Source of the DNA: Skeletonema tropicum
Lineage: Eukaryota; Bacillariophyta; Thalassiosirophyceae; Thalassiosirales; Thalassiosiraceae
Reading direction: 5' to 3'
DNA: 64,000 bases
Assembly (NCBI GenBank): GCA_037178625.1
Contig: CM074134.1
Location: forward strand, 2,790,001 to 2,854,000
In this document: piece by piece, positions 34,807 through 45,807 of the stretch
How the letters are laid out: every line of letters starts with the position of its first letter
Position numbering within the stretch: position 1 is the first letter of the stretch
Position numbers and translations under genes: made by a program
The notes under the pieces: model-generated
Database searches by the model: none
What the model saw: the letters and a program-made list of their open reading frames with translations, nothing else
What the model was told of the DNA's origin: nothing

Positions 34807-36603
34807 ATGGCCGAAGAGGCTGAGGCTGAGGCGCCTGATCCTTTCATCAACTTGGTCAGAGGTGATGATGTAGATTTTCAGGTTAGATTCATGGTTAGTG
34901 CTGAAAGATCTAGAGTCATGCTCCAGGTTCTAGACTTTAGAACTGAGTTCAGAAATGAGGTCATAAATGGTGGTCCTCTTGATCATGGTGATGGAAGAGT
35001 CATGATTTACAATCTTAACTCTGATGATGAATCAGACGAGGACGTTGCGTTGCTGAGGCCTAATGTTAGACAACATTTAACAGATCTGTTTGCTGTTGAG
35101 CATGGTCTGAATGATGTTGATACCGTGGAAGATGTTGGTGTGATTATCAATGTTGCAGGTGATGGTCATTGTCTTCATCGTGCTTTTATGGCTGGTCTTT
35201 ATGATTAGGCAGTCGAGCCCTTGTATTTGTTCGGTCAAGGTTTTGGTGATGATGGTGCAAGTGCTAGATTAGCACACTTTGAGAATTTGAGTAACAACTT
35301 TATGAGCTCTTGGAGGGAAAGAATACGTCGACACTTGGAAGCTAATCAGAGTCTATTTGTTTCGTCCAATCATAAGATTAGAGACGTAGCTTTCTCTGAC
35401 CACGACAGATGCACTTGGATTGAAACTGACCGTAGGACATCGAACGTCAAAGCAGAGTTCTTGGACAGGATTTGGAATGCAAATACAGACTTTAACAGGC
35501 CTGTGGGACCCAATTTTTGGAATGGGAATGCAGTCATTCTTGTCTTGTGTCATTTCTGGAGGCGAACTGTTGTCCACTACTCATCACCTCCAAATGGAGG
35601 TAGACACTGCTTCATTGCATATTGGAGCAATAATATCTGCAAGCTTCGAGTCCACGTTTTTGGTGCAAGATGGGTGACCCCTCCTGAAGGTGCAATTTGT
35701 TTGCACCATGATGGAAGTCATTACAGGTATATTAGTACCATTAGGAGGGACCCATCTCTACAATCTCTGTATGATACGATTCAGACAAATTATAAGAAGG
35801 GAACAGTTCTTACCTTGCCTTACAGTGAGATTAGGGAATTTGCTGGGACCAAAATCGTTCTTTGGTGGCGCCGGAAGCAGTTTGAAGCTCGATGCAAAGA
35901 TCGATGTGCATGTGCTACCTCCGTTCCTTCGAAGGCTGTAGCTGCAGCTGCAAGTCAATCTGTGCATGATCACACTGAATATGAGATTAGGGAATTTGCT
36001 GGGACCAAAATCGTTCTTTGGTGGCGCCGGAAGCAGTTTGAAGCTCGATGCAAAGATCGATGTGCATGTGCTACCTCTGTTCCTTCGACGGCTGTAGCTG
36101 CAGCTGCAAGTCAATCAGTGCATGATCACACTGAATATGAATATGACGATGATATACCTTTTTATGCTCGGCCTGATAAACAATCTCTTGAACTTGATGG
36201 AGGGATCCCTAGTTCTTATGAAGAAAATCTTTTGGGAACATTCGATCCGCTTGCGGACTGTAACACATCATCTGAAAGGGAAGAGTTGATTGGCAATGCT
36301 GGCCTTGGCTTTGGGCTTGTGCACGAAATGAGTACGCTTCATCAGGATCGTGATTTGCTTTATTCATTCTTGCGATCAAATGCATGGTGTATCAAAGGAA
36401 CAGTTGATGAATTTTTTAGTTGGCTACTGGGTGAAGACATTGATTCAATGGATTCATTAAAGCTGGCTGTTTCGGAGAATGTTGGTTATTGGAAAGAAAT
36501 GATGCAAGGAAATGGAAGCTGTGGATTGAAGAAGTTCACAATCAAACCTTTTGTGACTGCTATCAACAACTATGACTGTGAAACAACCATCTGCAATTGC
36601 TGA
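34807..36603 (+). CDS. OTU-type cysteine protease ORF with in-frame amber codon
   Basis: The ATG at 34807 opens MAEEAEAEAPDP. GDGHCLHRAF (Cys 122) matches the OTU nucleophile block GDGxCL(F/Y)RA, and the later CLHHDGSHYRYIS supplies the expected catalytic His. A TAG at 35206-35208, twelve residues after the Cys, interrupts an otherwise continuous frame of 599 codons; no splice sites remove it. A 156-bp tandem duplication (from about 35827 and 35983) doubles a 52-residue block beginning EIREFAGTKIVLWW. OTU enzymes are deubiquitinases; several eukaryotic DNA transposons carry one, possibly to stabilise the transposase. The amber may be inactivating, be read through, or be a sequence error. The 3' end overlaps the next gene's ATG by 32 nt. 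Confidence 0.8.
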
Positions 36604-39600
36604 AGATTCAAATGGTCTCGTACACTTGCCACAGCTGAAGCCTCCGCCAGAGTCACTGCTCAAGCATCCGCCTGAATCACTACTGAATCCTCCGCCGGAA
36701 TCACTGCCCAAGCCTCCACCTGAGTCAAAGCGCAAGCCTCCTCCGGAATCACTGCTCAAGCCTCCGCCTGAGTCAAAGCGCAAGCCTCCGTCCGAATCAC
36801 AGCTGAAGACTACTCATGGAACACTGCTCAAGCCTCCGCTGGAATCACTGCTAAAGTCGCTGCCTGAATCAAGCCAGACACCCGAATCACAGCAAAAGCC
36901 TGCTTCAACTCCCATGTCCAAGAAGATATTTTGTACAACTAATTTGAACAAGATTGCTTCTTCACCTAGCATGAGCCGGTATCCAATGTTCCATGATTTT
37001 GTCCACCATGACGAAGAAGAGTATTGGAAGTTCCTGCCTTTCGATAGTGAAGATGAGATTGTCTTCCATGTCAATCAAAAAGAACTTGTTGGAAGAATTC
37101 ACACCACTCAGATTGACAATACATTGACTTCGGTTTCCTTCACTCGTGCATTCAACAAAGAAGGCCCTGGGGAATGGTTTCAGGACAGACTTTATTCTGT
37201 AGAACACCCCAATCTTCGTCATGTATCCTTTCGTTCAACAAATGCTGATACGTTGAAAGTTCCTTCTCAGCAACAAGGTAGGAGAGGAAAGCGACCTTCT
37301 CATCCTTTCATTGCTCTTTGGAAAGGATGCTGTACAGGTTCAAACTACAGGAAGAAGGAGAGACAGTATTTCTGCACTACCGAATACATAGGCGGACTTG
37401 ATTATGCTGAATTACTCAAATTTTCCCAGAGCAGTTCATCAACAACGACCCTCATCAAATTCAGGGTCAAATTCACAGGTAGATGTTTCCATCATTCACG
37501 AGATAGTCATGGCATTCTCAAAGGGCGTGCAAGAAAGAGGAGAAGGGACGAGGTCAGTTGACTTATTTTGAATTTGGCCTTGGCTGCCGTGTAAGAGTTC
37601 ATTCTAATCCATAAGAATATTGTTCCTTTTGTTCTTATCTCTTTATTTGTATCTGCATAGGTGTTTCAATCTAAGAAGAAATCGAAAGAGATGACGAAAC
37701 ATCTCATAGGAAAGATGTGCCGTACCAAGCTCAGCTGTAACAATACCAGCGGGGAGGTAACAGATGTGAAGACAATATACAACCTCAGATATGAGGCAAA
37801 ACAGCTGGAAAAGAAGAGGAAGGGGATACGTCCAGATGTTCCAAACTACGAAAATATTCGTTATGCAGCAGAGAATACACGGGAGCAAGACCTCGAAATG
37901 CGCAAAGCCAATGGTGATCATTGCATTGCTGTCCCTGGGATACTTCAAACATTTGAAGTATATCCAACATTCAATATACATCTTCATGGACGAAATATGT
38001 TATTGGTAGCTGCTCTTTTAGCTTCAGAAAAGCGGCTTGTTATGGGCATTGATGCTACGGGCAATTTGCTCAATGTCCCCAACTCAAGTTTTGATGGTAA
38101 AATTCAGCATACTCTCATGACAATTCAAGCATCTGAGTGCCTCCTACAGGAAGAAGATGCCGGAAATTACGGCGACAATTTGTTTCACCCTGTAAGAGTT
38201 GCTGAGCGGGCATCTCCGAGCAACAAGACATCGGACTTCTCTGCATGGATTATACAACTCAGGAAAGATACAATGACAGTCACCGAATCATATCCTGGCG
38301 CTGGAGATGGTATCGACCCTATTCCGTCTGTAGTGAAGATGGATTGTGCACTGGAATTAGCACATGGATGTCTAGAGGGATTTCGCAGCAATCATCATGT
38401 TGCAACAGGCCAATTGTACAACAACATTTTTAACTACATTTTGCGTCGCCATGATTCCCTCATATTGGACGCCAAAGATGACTGTGATGTGAAAAGAGTG
38501 TCAAAGATCACATACAGTCGGATACTTGCACACAGTCCCTGCATTATCAAGCAGTGCAAATTACATGTGCACCGGGCTGTGAGTAGCTACAGAAAGAACA
38601 AGACAAATAAACCCATCGAGTTCCGGATTCACTCTGAAGCTTTCGACCAGATCTTTTTACTTATTGCGAATGAAATGACGGCAATAGGCAGCATGTCCGA
38701 GCTGATTGTGCGACTAAGCATCTTTGTTGCGCTATTTGAAACAGAGTATATACAATGTCCTTTGTTTGATATGAACTCTGAAGTGCACGCTCATCATGAA
38801 ACACAACTGGCAGAAACAGTTGCTGCAAAAATGAATACAGTTGCAACAGAAGAGATGGAGAAGATGCTGATTCCAACAGATGAAGAAATGGATTCTTGTA
38901 TTCAGAGGGAGCTGGATAATGCAAGGGAAGGCAAGCGTATCATTTTTAACAGCCACCTTGACGCTCGTACTGTTATCGATAGAATGAAGCAGGATATCAA
39001 TTTTGGAGTGACATATCTGGAATCAATCGACAGTAGTGCAAAGAAAGGCAAGGTAAAAATTTGTTTGGTCTATTACTGTTACAGAAGAGAGGCGGACAAC
39101 ACAGTACACGTGTCACCAAGAAAATACGGAAGCTTCTCTGTGGAAGTAGATTTGCCACACATGTGTGGCAAGTTGCGTAACCCACTGTACTCTCCAACTG
39201 CTGCCAGATACCTATTATTAGAGTGGATGAGCCGTTCTGCATTGTGGTCACAGCAGCCCATCAGTGTTGCAGAAAAGGCTATGGATGCACGTATATTCAA
39301 CAACAATCAAAGTCTAGAAGGTACATTCTGCTGTGAAAAGCATGGGGTGAGCACATTCGCAGAAGATTTTGGAGACATATCATCCATGGTTCATCGAAGA
39401 TACAATGACTCCATCGAAGAAGGGAGATTATTTGCGATGCAAATCAAGAAATCAGAGGCCCTTCTAAAGTCGAGGCGATTGAAACGTCAGAAAAAGGGAC
39501 ACCCAAAGAAAGATGATGATTCGGACGACATGGTATGGAAGGGTGCGCCTCGCTCAGTCAAAGGTATGCTTGATCAGTGGAATGACATGATGCACCGAGC

Positions 39601-39817
39601 TCTCAGGATTGCCCGAGATAATGGAGAAGTTGAATACAAAGACAATGTGAGAATATCCAAGTATAGAGTGATGAGGAAATTTGCAGATGAAACTGATAGC
39701 TCCTTTATGAGTGAGACAACTTTCAAGAACTGGCTTGCAGGCGAGCGGAAAGCTCCACTGGACAATGACTGGACAAGAGTCATTAAGAAATTTTCTGACA
39801 AGCATACGACAAAGTAA
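36572..39817 (+). CDS. DDE-type transposase, two exons, 1,045 aa
   Basis: Exons 36572-37552 and 37661-39817. The 108-bp intron has donor GAG|GTCAGT and acceptor TGCATAG, phase 0, with no stops in the 3,138-nt join. N-terminus: about fourteen PPES-type Pro/Glu/Ser repeats. Next comes a zinc-finger-like Cys/His module (CCTGSNYRKKERQYFC, then FTGRCFHHSRDSHG, GRARKRR) like the DNA-binding fingers of Mutator-type transposases. The core has MGIDATGNL (Asp 458) and VVKMDCALELAHGCLEGF (Asp 555) as candidates for the first two catalytic acids; I could not fix the third. The C-terminus holds a helix-rich, Lys-rich segment. As the only transposase in the bounded element it should act on the terminal repeats. 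The superfamily follows mainly from the 9-bp target duplication. Confidence 0.78.
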
Positions 39818-40535
39818 GACTCTTTGATGACCGCTTCATTCTCTGGCTCAATGCCCTCTCTTGCCACACTAGCGGCTTTTCATCTTCTCTCTCTCTCATC
39901 TCCGTTGCTAAACTAACAGATCTAGGGTGTATCATACCTGCAGGCTTTTCTACTCTCTTTCTCTTAATATCATACTCTATTACTTACTAGAAGCTCCATT
40001 GTCGTGCATGTCAGAATTGTCGTACACTTGTCATTATAAACTTAATTGTCATGGTCATGGACTTACTTGTCATGGACTTACTGGTGGTGCAGTGTATTTA
40101 GTAGAGGATTGGGTTCGATCTGGTATACGACAATGACGGAAAAGTTGCATGAACTGATTGGGATAAAGACCAAAGAAGTTGTAGCAATCATGTCGGCTGA
40201 TTTCATCAATTCTGCGGTTTCGTTCGGATTGGAACCGATGTCTTTGACGAACAAAGATAGATAGCATATGGACGCTACCGAGCTACTTTGGATCCTCCCG
40301 ATGGAAAAGATATGCCTTGTACGCTGGCCCACGCCCACGAAACGCCAACAAAAATAAAAAGTGCTGGTAAGAGCGGGTAATAAAAGTTGTCCGGGTACAT
40401 AAATTACTAGTGTCTCCAAAAGCTGTCAGAAAGAGATGATTCTTTAAATATATTACTTGCTGGGATAGTAATAAAAGTTGCCGGAATAAAAAATTCTAGA
40501 TTAAAAAGTGCTAACTAGTAACCTATAATAGTCAA

Positions 40536-40882
40536 CACGGTTACACAGTTAACTTATCATGATGACGGGGTGCGTCTGGGAAATAGAGCTGCTACAGCAC
40601 ATGTTCGTTATCACTTATTAACATAGATAATGTCGCCTCTTGAGGGCCCACCAGACGTACTTTAAAATTTCTGCTACATATAACTTATCATGATGACGAC
40701 AGAAGATAGAGATAGAGAGGATCTCTGGCCCCCTCTGTTCTGCTGGCCCTATGCCTATGGTTGTATAACCTACACGCATTAATCAGCCGCGTTGGAACCT
40801 ATGCATATTATTCTGCGTCCACACTATTTCTTTCATCACATAAAATCAGCTTGGAAATCTATACAACGGCTTGAACTCAAGC
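40536..40882. other. spacer of the duplicated unit, unit A
   Basis: Matches the spacer of unit B (about 46840-47216). The phrase GTCGCCTCT...GAGGG...CCAGACGTACTT occurs here (about 40631) and again on the other side of the transposon (about 32371), and twice in unit B. Confidence 0.6.
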
Positions 40883-41521
40883 TCAAGCCAGCTCTCCTTC
40901 ATAGAGTTTCTCCTCTGCACCATTCTTTGACGATGTGGAGTGGGTAAGACTAGTACTTTTCTTGGACGCAGCAGAACGCCTAACACGCCTCACTCGTATA
41001 AATCCAACTGAAATCTTTGCACGTTTCATGGCGTATGCAGCCACACCGGCCAAACCAACAAGCACGGCCAGACCGACGAGGAGCCCGGTCCTGGCGGAGG
41101 AGCCGCCTCCCATGGTTGCGTTGTGTTTGGCTAAGTGGGCAGAGACGAAAGCAGACTTGGTACACTTCTCTTCGTATTTTTTTGATCCGTGTGGATTTGC
41201 CTTGAACTCGATGCTGGCGGGGTCGATTAGTGCGTGCATCGTTGATGTTGTGAATTGGTCGCCTAATCTGGCAGCAACAAACGAGGATACATCGGCAATT
41301 ACGGTTCCGGCATCACCACAGTCGGCACTGCTAGATGTAAGGTAGTCGCACAGATATATCTTTTCCTTCAACACTGATTTGCCAGCATACTTGGCGGTCA
41401 CTTTTGCTTTTGTAGTATTGCTCCATTCAGATGCAGCGGTGAGCTCCACGGAGAGTGAGTTGTCGGTGCCATAGTTGAGTTCCAAGTCCGTGAATATTGA
41501 ACCATCGCAAGAGAAAACCAT
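40883..41521 (-). CDS. single-pass membrane protein, possible ML-like ectodomain (unit A)
   Basis: 212 aa from MVFSCDGS. A beta-rich domain of about 140 residues has cysteines placed as in YLCDYLTSSSADCG and EKCTKS. This loosely recalls ML (MD-2/NPC2) lipid-binding domains, an uncertain comparison. A hydrophobic helix follows (TGLLVGLAVLVGLAGVAAYA), then a Lys/Arg-rich tail ending LYEGELA. No N-terminal signal peptide is present, which is odd for a cysteine-containing ectodomain; an upstream exon lacking here or a reverse signal-anchor are both possible. It lies downstream of the SNARE-like gene on the same strand. Close copy at 47217-47852 and a divergent one at 51050-51583. Confidence 0.75.
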   Translation of the reverse strand: MVFSCDGSIFTDLELNYGTDNSLSVELTAASEWSNTTKAKVTAKYAGKSVLKEKIYLCDYLTSSSADCGDAGTVIADVSSFVAARLGDQFTTSTMHALIDPASIEFKANPHGSKKYEEKCTKSAFVSAHLAKHNATMGGGSSARTGLLVGLAVLVGLAGVAAYAMKRAKISVGFIRVRRVRRSAASKKSTSLTHSTSSKNGAEEKLYEGELA

Positions 41522-42219
41522 ACCATGATTTTATTGTGATTGTCACTACAGGAAGGAGTAATAATATCAGGCAGCACAAGTGAGTAGCAAGCAATGCTTC
41601 GGCTGGTTGCTTATCAATTCCAAAGGATGTCTAAAAATTGTGATGTCAGAGTCATAAAAATTCCTGTACACTACATACTATCCAACGACATGTCTTACAA
41701 AGCTTCTGAGATGTGCGCCGTGCGCCAGGCGCGCGGAGGTGCATAATATTTTGTGAGGAGGTGAAGGTTTCTTGTCTTCTTTCGTCAAGACATCGTTTTT
41801 AGAAGAAAGAGACCGTTATACCAATAAAGGAATTAGTATCCTCTCGCTCACTTACATACTTACTTGCCGTTACATGCTATATTTGAAATTTGAGATGTTG
41901 AAGGATCAAAGATCAGGCTAAAAGTATGTACATACAGAGACGAGGTATTCATTGAAGTATTGCACATACGCAGCGGCATTGCCGAACCTATTTCAAGTTG
42001 TTGTCATATGCTCATGTATACAAATACAAATACTGCTACTTGCCTCGTTGAGGTATGAACTATACTCAAAGAAGGAGTGAACATACCGTTGTTATCACAT
42101 TTAATAATATAACAGAAATTCCAGTCGGTCAGTGAGCAGTTTAGATTGAATTACATGTGATTTTAAGTTAACCTATATCTGAAGGCCTATTTCCGAAGGG
42201 CTTTTCCTTTTCACCCTCA

Positions 42220-43932
42220 TCAATCATGTTGAACGCTCGGGGCATAATCCTTCCACATACGAGGCCTCACATGACGAATACCTTCACCCACAAGCCCAAC
42301 ACCAGCTCCAGCAGCGGCCCCAATACCGGCAGCGGTCCCAACGCTGCCAGCAGCACTGGTCTCTACTGCTGCTACTGTAGCCCCCACCCCAGCAGCAGCC
42401 GCCGCCCCGGTCTCTACTCCTACGGCTGTAGCTGTAGTAGCAGCAGCAGCAGCAGTTCCTATTCCAGCAGCAGCCGTTCCAACCTCCGCCGCTGCTACTG
42501 TAGCCCCCACCCCGGCAGCAGCCGCCGCTCCGGCCTCTACTCCTACGGCTGTAGTAGCAGCAGCAGCAGTTCCTATTCCAGCAGCAGCCGTTCCAACCTC
42601 CGCAGCTGCTACTGCAGCTCCTACCCCCGCAGCAGCCGCCCCCGCCTCTCCCATAGCAGCAGCTGCTACTCCAACAGCAGGGGCCGCAGCTCCTCCAGTG
42701 GCCATTACAATTGTAGCACCCAGAACGGCACCAGCAACAATACTAGCTGCTAATATAACTCCCTTTGGTGGAGCCATTGCCTTTTTCAGATCAGCAGCTT
42801 TCTTTTTGAATACCTCCGCTTGTTCTACCAAGTCTTCAGATGACTGCAAGATGGATTCGGCGTCTCCGACGTTTTCCAGCATCTTCGCAATGTTTTGCTC
42901 CATTGCCATCTTTAGCTCGCGAAGCTCTTCAGGGACGCACTCCTCATTCTCCATGTCATAGTGCAATGTGAGGTTATCAAGTTCCATGTTCATCGTTGCC
43001 ACAGCGTCCTTTCCATTCTTTTGCAGCCTTTTGATAGTAGCATCCCTTTCTTCGCCATCAGCAACAAATTTATCATAAAGATGTGGAAGTTCATTCATGA
43101 ATGCAGTTGCGTAGGCTGAAGAAAATTTATCAGTGGTGACAAGAACGTAGAGTTCGTCTCGTTTCCCACGAAGAAAATAGTGCCATAAGCGTAAGCCAAC
43201 TTCGAGTTCCCTATGAAAACAATAACTCTGGCCTGATTGCAATTTGTTATACATCACCTTTACAATTGGGTTGATATATGCATCTCCGATAAGTCCATCA
43301 ACAACTGTTCTCTTCATCACGAATTCTGTGGCCTCATCTGTTGAAGTGTTGGTGTTGGACGCACCGTGTCTGCACACACCGACAAACTCGACCCGTTCTT
43401 TGTAATCTTCGAGCAAGGGTGATATCTTCCAGTGGAATTTGGATGGCCTGCATGGAGTGGTTTTGAATAAAAAGTTGGGTTGCAAGTACATGACGTTGTG
43501 AGACTTGAAACTGAAGTAGCCCGTGCCTGGATCACGCTTCATCTCAAATACCTCACATTCGCCGATTTTATTACGGTATTTGGTCAGTGATGTTTCACCC
43601 AAGAAAGGAATGTACGTCTTGCGGCGGTTCGATAGAAGCGATCCTTCGGTGGTACAGATTGCGACATACTTCCAGGTCGCTAGATGGTTCATGAAATCGG
43701 AAGATTTGATAGGATTAGGATTATTTTTCTCGATCACATGTCCTTCAGGAGTCAAGGTCCATCCAAGATCGATAATGGACCCATCTTTGTTCAATGGGAT
43801 GAGATGATGCTTAAATCTATCAGAGTCGCGTTCAGTAGCGGTGGAAACTTTGGGGTTGACAAATGCATTGACTAGATAACCGCGTTCAGAATGCACATGC
43901 ACATAGGGAAGGGCAAGAGAATTGATGGCCAT
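42220..43932 (-). CDS. beta-trefoil / longin / R-SNARE-like protein with Ala-Gly repeat tail (unit A)
   Basis: 570 aa, single exon. Residues about 85-170 (WKYVAICTTEGSLLSN, then YFSFKSHNVMYLQPN) resemble a fascin-type beta-trefoil. Residues about 217-290 (SYCFHRELEV, then LYVLVTTDKFSSAYATAFM) resemble a longin domain. Residues about 334-390 (LRELKMAMEQNIAKMLENV, then EDLVEQAEVFKKKAADLKKA) follow the R-SNARE heptads of VAMP2 and VAMP7 without gaps, but the zero-layer Arg is Asn 354. A hydrophobic segment starts at 391 (GVILAASIVAGAVLGATIV) and leads into three Ala/Gly/Val repeats of about 39 residues to about 545, then a short basic tail. Known longin R-SNAREs drive vesicle fusion with the helix just before a C-terminal anchor; the N-terminal trefoil and long tail are unusual. 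Domain calls are by eye. Confidence 0.72.
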   Translation of the reverse strand: MAINSLALPYVHVHSERGYLVNAFVNPKVSTATERDSDRFKHHLIPLNKDGSIIDLGWTLTPEGHVIEKNNPNPIKSSDFMNHLATWKYVAICTTEGSLLSNRRKTYIPFLGETSLTKYRNKIGECEVFEMKRDPGTGYFSFKSHNVMYLQPNFLFKTTPCRPSKFHWKISPLLEDYKERVEFVGVCRHGASNTNTSTDEATEFVMKRTVVDGLIGDAYINPIVKVMYNKLQSGQSYCFHRELEVGLRLWHYFLRGKRDELYVLVTTDKFSSAYATAFMNELPHLYDKFVADGEERDATIKRLQKNGKDAVATMNMELDNLTLHYDMENEECVPEELRELKMAMEQNIAKMLENVGDAESILQSSEDLVEQAEVFKKKAADLKKAMAPPKGVILAASIVAGAVLGATIVMATGGAAAPAVGVAAAAMGEAGAAAAGVGAAVAAAEVGTAAAGIGTAAAATTAVGVEAGAAAAAGVGATVAAAEVGTAAAGIGTAAAAATTATAVGVETGAAAAAGVGATVAAVETSAAGSVGTAAGIGAAAGAGVGLVGEGIRHVRPRMWKDYAPSVQHD

Positions 43933-45604
43933 CTTTGTGTTTGTTTTAGTAGTACTGCAACTGATAAATTTATGAGCTCTACAATATCATCAATAAGAGA
44001 AGTAGTTGACCTGTTTTGATCGTGATCTGATCTGTAGCACGGCTCAATAGATGGACTGCTGGTTGGAGTTGCTTGCAAGACTCGTTTATGTAAGTATTTA
44101 TGTATTTGGTCTTGCTTTCTTGTCAAAAATTGAGATTGAGGCCCGCGTAGGTACGTACGCTGCGTATGGTACCAAATAATCTAAGACCCCTTCTCCTAAA
44201 ACCTTGCTTTGTATCATATCACTTAGGAAATTAGGTAAATGTTGCATTCAGCCAGAAATTCAACTCGAGTTGCACGCCAATGTTGTACTGAGATCCCACG
44301 TAGCTCTTGTGTAGAGGAGTTGAATTTGTGCGAAAAGGTTTTTGAAAAGGTCCCAAATAGCACCTTTTCACCCACATTTTTTAGCTTTTCGTGCATGTGC
44401 CGAGTTGCATTTTGAGTTGAATTTTTTGAGTTGAATATTCAACTCGAATGTACTAGTTCCTACGCAGACTGAATACGCTAGAAGATCCTGCATGCCGCCG
44501 TTCTCACGTGCCTCTAGTACATAAGTGAGACGAATGAGCAAGTACTGCCAAGAACAACAATAATAATCTAATGCATTAACTATTTCTACTCTTCCTACAC
44601 CTGCTTGCACTCTCTGGTTCAGGATTGAGGCTTTCATGGCCAACTAATTCCTCATCTGCTTGCACCTTCTTTTGTAAACTTGTGCATCAGAAATGCTTGC
44701 AATATATACATTCATATAACACTACACAACCTTCTCTGCTGACACAGAGCCTCAAGCCGGCTCAAATAGAGTTTTCTCTATGTGTCATTGCCGATGTTTT
44801 TCATAGTACATGCTGATTGTTGTGTGTGGACAGATTTTGGACGGAGATGTGCCCTCTTTCATTAGCGACAAAGCAACTTGCATACGCGAACGACGCAGCC
44901 ACCAACGACCACAAAAACCCATCCTGTGACGGAGCAGATCAGTATGAACGATTATATGAGTAAATATACTGCGAGAAGAGACGGTAGCTTCACCCAACGT
45001 ATCTTATATGGTTGATGTCGAGCGACGTCAAAAAGCATCATCACGTGTTGAGTGTTTATTCGAGATCGACAGCGCTTGAAAAGGTACCATATTGGCGGCA
45101 ACATCGCACATGTTCTCCGTGTATTTTGGTTCGGTTGCATGCCAATCGTCTATGGTGTAGCAGCAGTCGACGTGAGAGTTTTGGTGCCAGCACACAAAAA
45201 GTGATGTCTGTGCATTATTTGCGTAAATACGGTGGTTACACGAGAGTGCTGTCTTCAGAATTTGGTCCGTAGGAGGCTCTTGAGAGAGGAGATAATCTTT
45301 TATCATTCGTCCAGCACTTCCCACTTGTTTGTTGCCTCTCGTCGGCGCAGAAGTGTCATCATCATCTTGCTTGTGTGTTCGGTGATGGTGATTTCACATT
45401 TCACGATGAAAGGGCTTAGAGTATTTCACTACACGAGAAGTTGAATTATGAGTTACACTTTTGGTCAAAATTTCCGCATTATCGCTACCTAGAGACATCA
45501 TTGAACCAAAAATTGGAGTCTTCATACGCCGAGGGCAGAACCAAACAGCGTCGCAGTCGGGACCACGGGAGAGGGTTGTCTCTCCTACCACAGCTTGTTT
45601 AAAA
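43933..45604. other. gene-free spacer including about 1.4 kb absent from unit B
   Basis: The unit-A match to unit B (about 50174-50470) ends near 44212, and homology resumes near 45610 with a similar phrase (CCTAAAACCTT.CTTTGT at both joints). The intervening 1.4 kb shows no gene. An AT-rich foldback with AATTCAACTCGAGTTG (about 44256) and a perfect 18-bp palindrome GAGTTGAAT/ATTCAACTC (44428-44445) is present. Confidence 0.55.
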
Positions 45605-45609
45605 GCCCG

Positions 45610-45807
45610 GTCCTAAAACCTTTCTTTGTTTGCATGCTATGGTGGCCTCATCCCACAATATCCTGCACTCGGCCCCCATTAGTGTGTACGATAACACACA
45701 CCAAGTCCGTTGATCATGTGAAAATCTGACTGGAAATGTGCTGTGTGTTTGGTCATTGGAAACAAGGCGAAATGCCTGCTTTTTTGTCCACACCGAAGTT
45801 GCGATCA
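45610..45807. repeat. about 195-bp repeat, copy 1 (pairs with 50458-50648)
   Basis: Both copies run from CCTAAAACCTT.CTTTGTTTGC to ACACCGAAGTTGCGATCAC with small differences. They mark the outer limits of duplicated unit B. Confidence 0.85.

Larger units (their letters stand above)
32484..40526 (+). mobile_element. complete 8,043-bp DNA transposon (probably Mutator-like) with OTU and transposase genes
   Basis: It is flanked by the exact 9-bp duplication AATAGTCAA (32475-32483 and 40527-40535). The paralogous locus at about 46829-46850 carries a single AATAGTCAA with matching sequence on both sides, an intact empty site. Terminal inverted repeats match at about 21 of 27 positions (ACCGTTTACTAGATAGCAT at the left, ATAGGTTACTAGTTAGCAC read inward at the right). 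Inside are AT-rich subterminal motifs, a tenfold 199-bp array, an OTU-protease ORF and a spliced DDE-type transposase gene, all on the plus strand. A 9-bp target duplication is characteristic of Mutator-like elements; the transposase motifs are compatible but not decisive. Confidence 0.93.

Noticed and set aside
42226..42753. Plus-strand Ser/Tyr/Cys-rich ORF (and its twin at 48508-49002)
   Set aside because: It mirrors the Ala/Gly/Val repeat tail of the minus-strand SNARE-like genes; the composition follows from repeat codons read backwards.
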